Source: an uncultured Clostridia bacterium
GTDB lineage: Bacteria > Bacillota > Clostridia > Christensenellales > Pumilibacteraceae
Direction of reading: 5' to 3'
NCBI GenBank assembly: GCA_947588325.1
Contig: CANPYH010000030.1
Coordinates: 1-13,109 of the forward strand
Length of the DNA: 13,109 bases
Shown one piece after another: positions 6,655-12,798 of the stretch. Below the pieces are notes generated by a model. The model had not been told where the DNA came from, did not search any database, and saw nothing but the letters and a program-made list of their open reading frames with translations. How positions within the stretch are numbered: the stretch's first letter is position 1; the number at the start of each line of letters is the position of its first letter. Made by a program: the position numbers and the translations under genes.

Positions 6655-6760
6655 CACTTGCATAATTTCCTCATTCCTCACGCCCATTCTTCCGCTCAAA
6701 TCTCCACTAATCTCACCATTTTTTTTGTGTCATGCACAATATTATGCCTAAATTTAACTC
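6655..6760. other. Non-coding spacer between repeats A and B, right side
   Basis: 106 bases rich in T and C on the plus strand. No gene or strong structure was seen, and there is no obvious similarity to the left spacer at 230-497. If A and B on the right are the ancestral pair, this is the original feo-downstream intergenic sequence. Confidence 0.5.
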
Positions 6761-6798
6761 AAAAAAGAGCGCGAAGGGACATTCTCTATCGCGCACTC
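6761..6798 (-). terminator. Rho-independent terminator of the feo operon (in repeat B)
   Basis: Same hairpin as the left copy: GCGCGA (6794-6789) pairs with TCGCGC (6774-6769) around a 14-nt loop, followed by six T (6766-6761) on the minus strand. It is about 150 bp after the stop of the Cys-rich protein gene. The intervening 6833-6947 holds no gene, only imperfect stems such as GAAGAGCGG with CCGCTTCTTC. Confidence 0.65.
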
Positions 6799-6832
6799 CG
6801 AACATATAATGTAACTCTTGTCAAGGAAAATG
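6761..6832. repeat. Direct repeat B, right copy (72 bp)
   Basis: Perfect copy of 498-569. It lies downstream of the feo operon on the minus strand. Confidence 0.95.
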
Positions 6833-6947
6833 CCATATTGGGCGGAATTTGTGACATTTGCCGAAAAGAAGAGCGGCACGCTTCGCTTTGAAACGCACCG
6901 CTTCTTCACGGGAGGATTCCCGATTCTGTCCTTGACTATCCGATCTG

Positions 6948-7142
6948 TTATTTCTTAATCCCTTTCGCGCCCCGCTTATCCTTGGGCTTGGTCGCACAGC
7001 CGCGGCAATGAGCGCAGTTCGCGCCGCACCCGCAGCCGCAGTCGGGTTTCTTGCCCTTGACCTTACGCCACACCACAACGGCTATGACGGCGAGGACTAT
7101 CGCGACGGAGACGATTATTATTACTATTTCCCAAACTCCCAT
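6948..7142 (-). CDS. FeoB-associated Cys-rich membrane protein
   Basis: A 64-residue protein with one N-terminal membrane helix (about residues 4-25, very rich in Val and Ile), then a basic linker. A tight cysteine cluster follows (DCGCGCGANCAHCRGC, about 34-49), and the tail is Lys-rich. This matches the small protein family encoded next to feoB in Bacillota. The cluster probably sits in the cytoplasm and could bind ferrous iron or a cluster near the FeoB channel, but its function is not established. Its ATG follows the feoB stop by two bases, so it is the last gene of the feo operon. No feoC is present. Confidence 0.9.
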   Translation of the reverse strand: MGVWEIVIIIVSVAIVLAVIAVVVWRKVKGKKPDCGCGCGANCAHCRGCATKPKDKRGAKGIKK

Positions 7143-7144
7143 AA

Positions 7145-9445
7145 TTACGCCTTAATTTCCTTGGCTTTCGCCTTTTTCTTTGCCTTGATATTGAAGAGTA
7201 TTATTCCCGCTACGGCAGCCGCTATAACCACCGCCCAGATTGCGATAGGCCATACGAATGCGCCCACCGTATAGACCATTGCGGCGACGGAGTACGAGGT
7301 GACGACCCAGAAGAGCAGCGTCCACTTGAACTTACCCTTGGGCAGCTCGCTCTTTGCCGTAGCGCATGCGGCGAAGCAAGGTATCGTGAGCATGTTGAAG
7401 AGTATGAACGCTATGCAGCCCGCGCCCGATATGCCTGTTACGCCTATGAGTTTGGTTACCGCGTCAACGCCGCCGAGCGCCTCGTCCGCGACAAAGCCGG
7501 TCACGACGGCAGCGGCGAGGGTGCCGAAGGTTGCGATAACGTTTTCCTTGGCAACCAGGCCCGTGATCGCGGCGACGGCGAATACCCAGCCCGCACCCGC
7601 AAGCCCGTCAGTGAGTTGTGCGCCGAAGCCGAGGGGCGTGAACAGCGGCTGAATAAGCGACCCGAGCGAAGCGAGTATGCTCTCGCCCATCCTCTCGTCG
7701 GGCAGGTAGTTCCATTTCCAGCCGAAGTGGGAAATAAACCAGATAATTATCGTGGAGGCGAGTATGATGGTGAACGCCTTCTTAATGAAGTGTTTGCACT
7801 TATCCCAGAGCAGGAGCATTGTGCTCTTGAAACCGGGAGCGCGGTACTCGGGCAGTTCCATAATAAAGGGGGTAAGCGTGCCGCGAAGGGTGGTATTCCT
7901 CATGACGAGTACGGACGCGAGCGCGACTACCAGCCCCACAAAGTACATCAGGAAGGTTATAAGTCCCGCGTCGCCGACCCCGAACGCGCCTATCATGCCG
8001 CCCGCTATTGCCGTGAGTATTGGCAGTTTCGCCCCGCAGGAGAAGAAGGGTATTACCCTTATGGTCGCCGTTCTTTCCCTCTCGTCGGCAAGCGTTCGCG
8101 TGTTGATCATGGCGGGGACGCTGCACCCGAAGCCCATAATCATGGGCATAAACGCTCTGCCCGAAAGCCCGAGACGACGGAAAATTCTGTCGAGTATGAA
8201 TGCCACGCGAGCCATGTAACCGCTGTCCTCGAGTATGGAGAAGAAGAGGAAGAGCAGGAGTATCTGCGGCAGGAAGCCTATTACCGCGAACAGTCCGCCG
8301 AGTATACCGTCGCCGACCAGTCCGACCGCCCATTCCGCCGTGCCTATGCTCGTCAGCCCGTCCGTTACTCCCCCCTGTATCATGCCCGTTAGCCCGTTTA
8401 CCAGGTTAGCGAGTATCACACCGGGTGAGTTTATGCCGTCCGACGAGCCGAACAGCCCTTCGAAGTATGAGCCTTCGAAGCATATCCATTGCGCCTCGTC
8501 TCCGCGGTACTTGCCGAACGCGCCCATTGCGCCGAGGAAGAGGAAGTCCTCCGAGAACGTGAGGTGGAATATCACGAACATTATGAGCGCGAATATGGGA
8601 ATGCCCCATATTTTGTGCGTAAGTACGCGGTCTATCCTCTCCGACTTCGTGAGTTTTTTGTTGTCCCCCTCCTTCTTTTTAAGCGCGGGCGAGTAGTGCG
8701 CCGTTATGTAGTTGTACCTCTCGTTGGCGACAAGCGCCTCTATGTCCTTGCCGAACACTTCGTCGTCGAAGTCGGCGAGCAGTTCGTCGGCATACGCCGT
8801 ACTCTTCTTGTGCACTTCGCGCTCGACGCTGTCCCCTTCTATGAGCTTTATGGCGTGGAATACGGGGGATTCCGTCTCGTCGTTCATGCGCTCCGCCACC
8901 TTGGCTATCATATCGGACACGGCGGTGCTTGCGAGTACGCTTATCCCCCGACGCTTGCGTGAGGACGCCGCTATCGCGCGGTTAATCAGGTCTTTAATCC
9001 CGTAACCCGTGAAGGCGGATATGCGCACAACGGGTACTTCGAGAACCTCTTCGAGGTACTTCGCGTCTATCTTGTCGCCGCGCTTATCCAGCTCGTCTGT
9101 CATATTCAGCGCGACTACGACGGGCACATCCATTTCGAGGAATTGCGTTGTTAAGTAGAGATTGCGCTCGAGGTTGGTCGAGTCCACCACGTCTATTACG
9201 CAATCGGGCTTGCTGTCGAGTATGAAGTTACGCGCAATAACCTCTTCGGGTGTATAGGGCGAGAGCGAGTATATACCGGGAAGGTCTACAACGCTGACGG
9301 GCTGCGAGCCTTTTTTGCACGTTCCCTCGCGCTTATCCACCGTTACGCCAGGCCAGTTGCCGACATGCGCCGTTGCACCCGTGAGCGAGTTGAATAGCGT
9401 CGTCTTTCCGCAGTTGGGGTTGCCTGCAAGAGCTATGGTTATCAT
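7145..9445 (-). CDS. feoB: Ferrous iron transporter B
   Basis: A full-length, 766-residue FeoB. The N-terminal GTPase domain shows G1 GNPNCGKT (8-15), G3 DLPG (54-57), G4 NMTD (114-117) and G5-like SAFTG (143-147). A helical GDI-like region leads to about residue 270. The remainder is a polytopic membrane domain with the expected gate sequences (GFGCSVPAM, and later FSCGAKLPI). It imports Fe2+ across the inner membrane, driven or gated by the G domain. It overlaps feoA by four bases (ATGA), indicating coupled translation. The gene is GC-rich (one 60-base sample near 7981 has 38 G or C) compared with module 1 (a sample near 3001 has 20). The C-terminus ends in a Lys-rich tail. Confidence 0.97.
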   Translation of the reverse strand: MITIALAGNPNCGKTTLFNSLTGATAHVGNWPGVTVDKREGTCKKGSQPVSVVDLPGIYSLSPYTPEEVIARNFILDSKPDCVIDVVDSTNLERNLYLTTQFLEMDVPVVVALNMTDELDKRGDKIDAKYLEEVLEVPVVRISAFTGYGIKDLINRAIAASSRKRRGISVLASTAVSDMIAKVAERMNDETESPVFHAIKLIEGDSVEREVHKKSTAYADELLADFDDEVFGKDIEALVANERYNYITAHYSPALKKKEGDNKKLTKSERIDRVLTHKIWGIPIFALIMFVIFHLTFSEDFLFLGAMGAFGKYRGDEAQWICFEGSYFEGLFGSSDGINSPGVILANLVNGLTGMIQGGVTDGLTSIGTAEWAVGLVGDGILGGLFAVIGFLPQILLLFLFFSILEDSGYMARVAFILDRIFRRLGLSGRAFMPMIMGFGCSVPAMINTRTLADERERTATIRVIPFFSCGAKLPILTAIAGGMIGAFGVGDAGLITFLMYFVGLVVALASVLVMRNTTLRGTLTPFIMELPEYRAPGFKSTMLLLWDKCKHFIKKAFTIILASTIIIWFISHFGWKWNYLPDERMGESILASLGSLIQPLFTPLGFGAQLTDGLAGAGWVFAVAAITGLVAKENVIATFGTLAAAVVTGFVADEALGGVDAVTKLIGVTGISGAGCIAFILFNMLTIPCFAACATAKSELPKGKFKWTLLFWVVTSYSVAAMVYTVGAFVWPIAIWAVVIAAAVAGIILFNIKAKKKAKAKEIKA

Positions 9446-9810
9446 TTCCGCCCCTCCTTCCTCTCTTCGCGGGCTTTGCGCTTCGCTTCTTTCGCTTCTT
9501 CACGGGCTTTGCGCTTCGCCTCTTTCTCTTCCAAACGCTCTCTTTTACGAGCCGCCGCTCCGTCTGTCGGGGCGCTGAACAGCACTTCCACGTCCACAAG
9601 CTCCGCCTCGCTCTTGCGCAACGAGAGTTCGTAGCCGCGGAGGTTGATCTGGACGGGGTCGCCGAGGGGCGCGCTCTTACGGAATATTACGGGCGCGCTC
9701 TTGGTTACGCCCATGTCGAGCAGGCGCTTTCTCACCCACCCGCTTCCGTGCGTGTCAACAATGGTGCCGCTTTCGTTCGGACGCATTTCGCTGAGTTTTT
9801 TTACAGTCAT
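9442..9810 (-). CDS. feoA: FeoA-type SH3-like protein with charged C-terminal extension
   Basis: I chose ATG at 9810 because AGGAGA lies eight bases upstream and the predicted transcription start is near 9874. A start at 9870 would leave almost no leader. The product is 122 residues. Residues 1 to about 78 are a typical FeoA SH3-like domain: MTVKKLSEM, then RLLDMGV, then GDPVQINLRGYELSLRKSEAELV. It is thought to act on the cytoplasmic side of FeoB. Unusually, about 40 residues follow that are almost all Lys, Arg, Glu and Ala, with an 11-residue unit containing EAKRKAREE present twice. The DNA shows this as a 33-bp tandem repeat near 9471-9536. The tail probably forms a charged helix or coiled coil. 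FeoA proteins are usually about 75 residues. The gene overlaps feoB by four bases. Confidence 0.93.
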   Translation of the reverse strand: MTVKKLSEMRPNESGTIVDTHGSGWVRKRLLDMGVTKSAPVIFRKSAPLGDPVQINLRGYELSLRKSEAELVDVEVLFSAPTDGAAARKRERLEEKEAKRKAREEAKEAKRKAREERKEGRK

Positions 9811-9880
9811 ACAGTATTCTCCTATGAAGTCTTTTGCCGTTTTATGCCCATCATCCGATTTTTCCCTCACTCACGACGGT

Positions 9881-9909
9881 ATTATATTGCATAAAAATCT
9901 CAATGTCAA
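9881..9909 (-). promoter_or_regulatory. feoAB promoter
   Basis: On the minus strand TTGACA (9909-9904), a 17-bp spacer and TATAAT (9886-9881) form a consensus-perfect vegetative promoter. Transcription should start near 9874, about 64 bases before the feoA ATG. Such a strong promoter needs repression, consistent with the palindrome just upstream. Confidence 0.85.
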
Positions 9910-9913
9910 GAAA

Positions 9914-9929
9914 ATTAACCGAGGTTAAT
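9914..9929. promoter_or_regulatory. Probable DtxR-family operator upstream of feoA
   Basis: ATTAACCGAGGTTAAT is an inverted repeat with 7-bp arms and a 2-bp centre, ending five bases upstream of the feoAB -35 box. TTAACC/GGTTAA arms resemble the outer halves of DtxR-type iron boxes. The adjacent DtxR-like gene is the obvious candidate to bind it, with Fe2+ or Mn2+ as co-repressor. Binding is inferred. Confidence 0.6.
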
Positions 9930-10080
9930 AAATTTTTTTCAAAAAATTTTCCGCCTTTTTTAACAGCGGGGCTCAAGGGGGTTATTGAAGGGGTTATTAA
10001 GGCGCGGCGGTAATAGCCTAAACCGTACGTACGTCAAGGTTAAACTAACAAAAGCATAGCGGGCGAAGATAAACCAACCG
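9930..10080. other. Intergenic region between the dtxR-like gene and feoA
   Basis: No gene is seen. Two tandem GGGGTTATT units lie at 9978-9986 and 9990-9998 on the plus strand. They resemble the half-sites around the module 2 promoter. A short self-complementary run CGTACGTACG lies near 10024-10033. No promoter was recognised here. Confidence 0.4.
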
Positions 10081-10114
10081 AAAAGAAAACCGCCTCGGCG
10101 GGGGCAAAGCGGTT
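10081..10114 (-). terminator. Terminator after the dtxR-like gene
   Basis: On the minus strand AACCGC (10114-10109) overlaps the stop codon and pairs with GCGGTT (10093-10088), enclosing an additional CCGCC/GGCGG option. It is followed by TTTTCTTTT. This would end dtxR transcription before feoA, so the regulator and feoAB are separate units. Confidence 0.65.
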
Positions 10115-10484
10115 AATCCTTGGGATGAGACTCGATATACGCGCAGATGGCGGCGTAGGTTTCCGAGCCTATGACGTGCTCGATGGCGCAGGCGTCGCGT
10201 TCGGCGGCGGCCTCGTCTACTCCGATGCGCATGAGCAGGTCGCGAATGTTGCAATGCTTGTCGTAGGTCTCCGCGGCGCGTTTGTTGCCGCTCTCGGTCA
10301 GGAAGATGTGCATGCCCTCGGTGCGCACATACCCCGCCTCTTTGAGCTTGCGTATCGCCTTGTTTACGGCGGGCTGAGACACGCCGAGCCGCCGCGCAAC
10401 CTCTACCTGGTGCACTTCGTTGCTACTCTGCCGCAATATCAATATAGTTTCGAGGTAGTCCTCGAGTGACTGTTCGTATTCCAT
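10113..10484 (-). CDS. DtxR/MntR-type metal-dependent transcriptional regulator
   Basis: A 123-residue protein. It begins SLEDYLETI, the typical first helix of this family, followed by a winged helix-turn-helix with recognition helix VSQPAVNKAIRKLKEAGYV (about 35-53) and wing to about residue 65. The C-terminal half is the metal-binding dimerisation domain; ACAIEHVIG (about 101-109) matches the family pattern with Cys, Glu and His ligands. The SH3-like third domain of DtxR is absent, as in MntR-like proteins. It likely senses Fe2+ or Mn2+ and represses feoAB, whose promoter carries an adjacent palindrome. Only six bases separate its -10 box from the ATG, so its mRNA may be leaderless. The metal cannot be decided from sequence. 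Confidence 0.9.
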   Translation of the reverse strand: MEYEQSLEDYLETILILRQSSNEVHQVEVARRLGVSQPAVNKAIRKLKEAGYVRTEGMHIFLTESGNKRAAETYDKHCNIRDLLMRIGVDEAAAERDACAIEHVIGSETYAAICAYIESHPKD

Positions 10485-10490
10485 ACGTCT

Positions 10491-10519
10491 ATTCTACCAC
10501 TCCCTCCGCTTTTTGTCAA
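10491..10519 (-). promoter_or_regulatory. Promoter of the dtxR-like gene
   Basis: TTGACA (10519-10514), a 17-bp spacer and TAGAAT (10496-10491) on the minus strand. The predicted transcription start falls at or within a base or two of the ATG at 10484. GGAGGGAG lies within the spacer, about 15 bases from the ATG, and would not be transcribed from this promoter. Confidence 0.75.
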
Positions 10520-10555
10520 TACCGCTTTTTATTGCGCAGTGAAAATTTTTATTAA

Positions 10556-10618
10556 AGTCGCCCATTACGAAAAAGTGCAACATTTCACAAAAATTCTGCG
10601 CGGTGAGGAGTAAACGGC
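10556..10618. repeat. Direct repeat C, left copy (63 bp, pairs with 12651-12716)
   Basis: Starts AGTCGCCCATTACG and ends GAGTAAACGGC. It is identical to 12651-12716 except that the right copy has three extra bases (AGG) after GCGCGG. It lies 43 bp after the stop of the module 2 ATPase and just upstream of the dtxR-like promoter. The two copies bracket the ATPase gene. Confidence 0.93.
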
Positions 10619-10660
10619 GCGTTAACGATTGACTATTTTTTTACTTTCGTCGGATATAAG

Positions 10661-12451
10661 TCAATATGCGGACAAGAACTCCTCGACATTTCTGTATTCT
10701 ATTTCACCGACGGTTGTGCTTTCGCCGCGATAGAGCACACAGCGCTTTATGATTTTGCCGTAAGAAAACTCCGCCTCTCGGCATTTTGTTTTATCAATAA
10801 GATTTTTATATTGTACGGGATTGCGCTGCGTACTGTGTTTTATCTCGTAGATCTCGCAAGTGCTTTGCCGTGGGTCCACCACAACCATGTCAAACTCACC
10901 GACGGCAAATTGCAATTTGAACACCTGTTTTTGCGGATAAGCCATTTTTGTTTCGAGCAAAACTATATCCTCGATCATTCTGCCCTTTATCTCATCCAAT
11001 ATCCGTTCGACGACCGCCGCCCTATCGATTGCGGAAATATCCATAAATCTTGCGTCTTGCATAAGGCTTCTTACGAGGCTTTCCGCCTGGCTATATCGCA
11101 TACCGGGCTGTGAAAACAGCGTTCTCGTGGCGACTTTATCGCTCGCGGGGACAGACCGTACTTCTATATCCACGGTCAGATCCAACAAGTCGAGATATTC
11201 TTTTATCTCCTTCCTGTGAATGTCGGAAACAGCGACGAGCTGTTCTTCCTTGTTTCTTATTTCGAGCATCTCTTTAAGCCGTCTCGTGACTTCGTCCTTG
11301 TCTATCCTGTCAAGAATGTCCGTCGGACGCTCTCTGTCGCTACGATGATTTTTTGCGGAAATGCCGAGATCGTGCGACACAAAATCCTGCGTCAGAACTT
11401 CGAGAGTAAAACGGTGGTTAATGTCCTCGATAACACGATTTATAACGCTCGTCAGCTCCCCGTGATCATAGAGATCCTGTAACGCTCTGAAATGTCCTTC
11501 ATATCGATAGTGTTTGAGCGAGTGCTGGATATTCCGCGCTATTGCGCTGTCCACATACTCGTCGGTACTTTGAGCGGTAGCAAACGTAGTCGGCGTGTTG
11601 TAATTAACCCCGCCCATGCTCATGGTGCCGCCGTAACGGATATACTCGTCAATGCCCTTAATGCCCAAAACTTCCTCGAACTCTCTGTACGGAATAAAAG
11701 TCGTGTGCAACAATATGCACCTGTCGTATAGCTGTTCTTCCTCGGAAAAAGCAAAACCTAACGAGTCCGTTCCCGACAAAACAATCTTCATTCCACACGC
11801 TGCAAATACATCCGAAAAAAGAGCTGCCCCCTCAATAAAGTCGTCTATGAGAGTGACTTCGTCGATAAAAATGTATCTGTATCCAAGGCGGGACAGCAAT
11901 TGCAAGTCCGCATTCACTTGGGATAGCGTATTACCCGTGCGAATCTGTATAAACGCGCACCTGTCAATAGCCGTCGCAGACATATCCGAGATAGCCTGCC
12001 TTATCAGCGTAGTTTTCCCCGTCCTTCTAAGCCCGTAGAGAATCAACACTTTATCGCAAATATCGCCATACAGATAGTCGGTCAGCTCCTTAAAGCAAAA
12101 ACGACGCTTGTAATTTTTAACGGATTCGACAAATAGCCCAAGCCGATTACCGCTCATTACCGTCGTCCGGAATGCCGTCTCGGGTTTTGGAACCGCCTGT
12201 TCTACAACAGGTAATTGCGCTTTCAGTGTTTTTAACTTCCCCTGAAGCCTCTTTCGCGTTTCTATCCTTTCGCGCAAATTTTCGGCAAGTTCGTCGTCAA
12301 CATACCTGCTTTTTTTCTTTCCGCCCTCACTCCATTGCAAATATATGCGAACCTTGCCGTTAATCGTTTTTCTCGAGAGATATCCCCTCGGCAGTTTTGC
12401 AATCTCTTGTTCCAACGCGGCAATTTCTTCCCGCAAATGTTTGTCATCCAT
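10661..12451 (-). CDS. AAA-type ATPase with C-terminal PD-(D/E)XK-like domain (module 2)
   Basis: A 596-residue cytoplasmic protein with ATG preceded by a GAGGTAAG ribosome binding site. Residues 1-80 form a short coiled coil, a small beta segment (GYLSRKTINGKVRIYLQW) and another coil, similar to DUF6788-like N-terminal domains. The ATPase domain has Walker A GLRRTGKT (140-147), Walker B YIFIDE (193-198) and sensor-like LSGTDS (225-230). The C-terminal region has EFD near 519-521 and EIK near 536-538, a PD-(D/E)XK-like site as in AAA ATPases of the DUF4143 or DUF234 type. These are common in gut bacteria and archaea. Their role is unsettled, and defence or mobile-element functions are proposed. 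It stands alone between direct repeats C. Two 60-base samples gave 35 and 26 G or C, intermediate between module 1 and feo. Confidence 0.9.
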   Translation of the reverse strand: MDDKHLREEIAALEQEIAKLPRGYLSRKTINGKVRIYLQWSEGGKKKSRYVDDELAENLRERIETRKRLQGKLKTLKAQLPVVEQAVPKPETAFRTTVMSGNRLGLFVESVKNYKRRFCFKELTDYLYGDICDKVLILYGLRRTGKTTLIRQAISDMSATAIDRCAFIQIRTGNTLSQVNADLQLLSRLGYRYIFIDEVTLIDDFIEGAALFSDVFAACGMKIVLSGTDSLGFAFSEEEQLYDRCILLHTTFIPYREFEEVLGIKGIDEYIRYGGTMSMGGVNYNTPTTFATAQSTDEYVDSAIARNIQHSLKHYRYEGHFRALQDLYDHGELTSVINRVIEDINHRFTLEVLTQDFVSHDLGISAKNHRSDRERPTDILDRIDKDEVTRRLKEMLEIRNKEEQLVAVSDIHRKEIKEYLDLLDLTVDIEVRSVPASDKVATRTLFSQPGMRYSQAESLVRSLMQDARFMDISAIDRAAVVERILDEIKGRMIEDIVLLETKMAYPQKQVFKLQFAVGEFDMVVVDPRQSTCEIYEIKHSTQRNPVQYKNLIDKTKCREAEFSYGKIIKRCVLYRGESTTVGEIEYRNVEEFLSAY

Positions 12452-12462
12452 TTTCTTACCTC

Positions 12463-12475
12463 AAAACTATAACCC
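12463..12475 (-). promoter_or_regulatory. GGGTTATAGTTTT element at the predicted start of the ATPase transcript
   Basis: Exact 13-base match to 6585-6573 on the same strand. It lies directly after the -10 box of the ATPase promoter, as it does in module 1. It also forms part of one of the four GGGGTTAYA-like half-sites around this promoter. Confidence 0.4.
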
Positions 12476-12520
12476 CATTATAACCCCCATTTGCGGTTTT
12501 GTCAAGAGGTTACAAGGGGT
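12468..12520. promoter_or_regulatory. Operator-like array around the ATPase promoter
   Basis: On the plus strand, TATAACCCC (12468-12476) and TATAACCCCC (12479-12487) are followed, beyond the -35 box, by the opposite-facing GAGGTTACA and GGGGTTACA (within about 12506-12523, 10-bp period). Two tandem sites on each side in inverted orientation flank the core promoter, as expected of a repressor-binding array. The regulator is unknown. Confidence 0.45.
12477..12505 (-). promoter_or_regulatory. Promoter of the module 2 ATPase gene
   Basis: TTGACA (12505-12500), a 17-bp spacer and TATAAT (12482-12477) on the minus strand match consensus exactly. The predicted leader is about 20 bases and includes the GAGGTAAG ribosome binding site. 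A promoter this strong on an accessory gene suggests repression, which fits the half-site array around it. Confidence 0.85.
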
Positions 12521-12523
12521 TAC

Positions 12524-12650
12524 AAAATTTTTGCCTGTGAAATCATTATCGAATGCTTAAATTTTCGGCGTTTGCGCTTCGGTATAACCGTTTATACTTT
12601 GGCGCATGCGCTTGCTATTCGGGTATCAAAATCGGAGCAAAACGGTTTAC
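12524..12650. other. Intergenic region between the ATPase promoter and repeat C
   Basis: No gene is seen. CGGTATAACCG near 12580-12590 is a small inverted repeat (4-bp arms) and TATACT near 12592-12597 is a possible -10 for the plus strand, without a convincing -35. The promoter of the collagen-like gene was not identified with confidence. Confidence 0.35.
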
Positions 12651-12716
12651 AGTCGCCCATTACGAAAAAGTGCAACATTTCACAAAAATTCTGCGCGGAG
12701 GTGAGGAGTAAACGGC
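12651..12716. repeat. Direct repeat C, right copy (66 bp)
   Basis: Same sequence as 10556-10618 plus a three-base AGG insertion. It lies about 80 bp upstream of the collagen-like gene. If the ATPase were deleted by recombination between the two copies, the dtxR-like and collagen-like genes would again be separated by one intact intergenic region. Confidence 0.93.
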
Positions 12717-12798
12717 AGAATATGGGCGCGGGAGCGCACACAGCGAGCGGGAATGGCATATGCTGTAAGTGAATGCAATAACAAAGGAGGAATGTTAA

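Noticed and set aside
165..6832. Repeats A and B as transposon target duplications or phage attachment sites
   Set aside because: They are 65 and 72 bp, far too long for target duplications, contain functional promoter and terminator sequences, and no transposase, integrase or tRNA gene is present.
6899..6912. A 14-base match (CGCTTCTTCACGGG) to the feoA tail region at 9493-9506
   Set aside because: It is short and low in complexity, within a region biased to CTTC-type sequence, so chance or drift is enough to explain it.
7616..8392. Long open frames on the plus strand opposite feoB, up to 258 codons
   Set aside because: They lie entirely within feoB, lack ribosome binding sites and plausible protein character, and reflect the GC-rich antisense codon pattern.
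12722..12772. A 16-residue open frame (MGAGAHTASGNGICCK) upstream of the collagen-like gene
   Set aside because: GGAGGTGAGGAG lies too far upstream (about 13 bases) and there is no sign of a leader-peptide mechanism.
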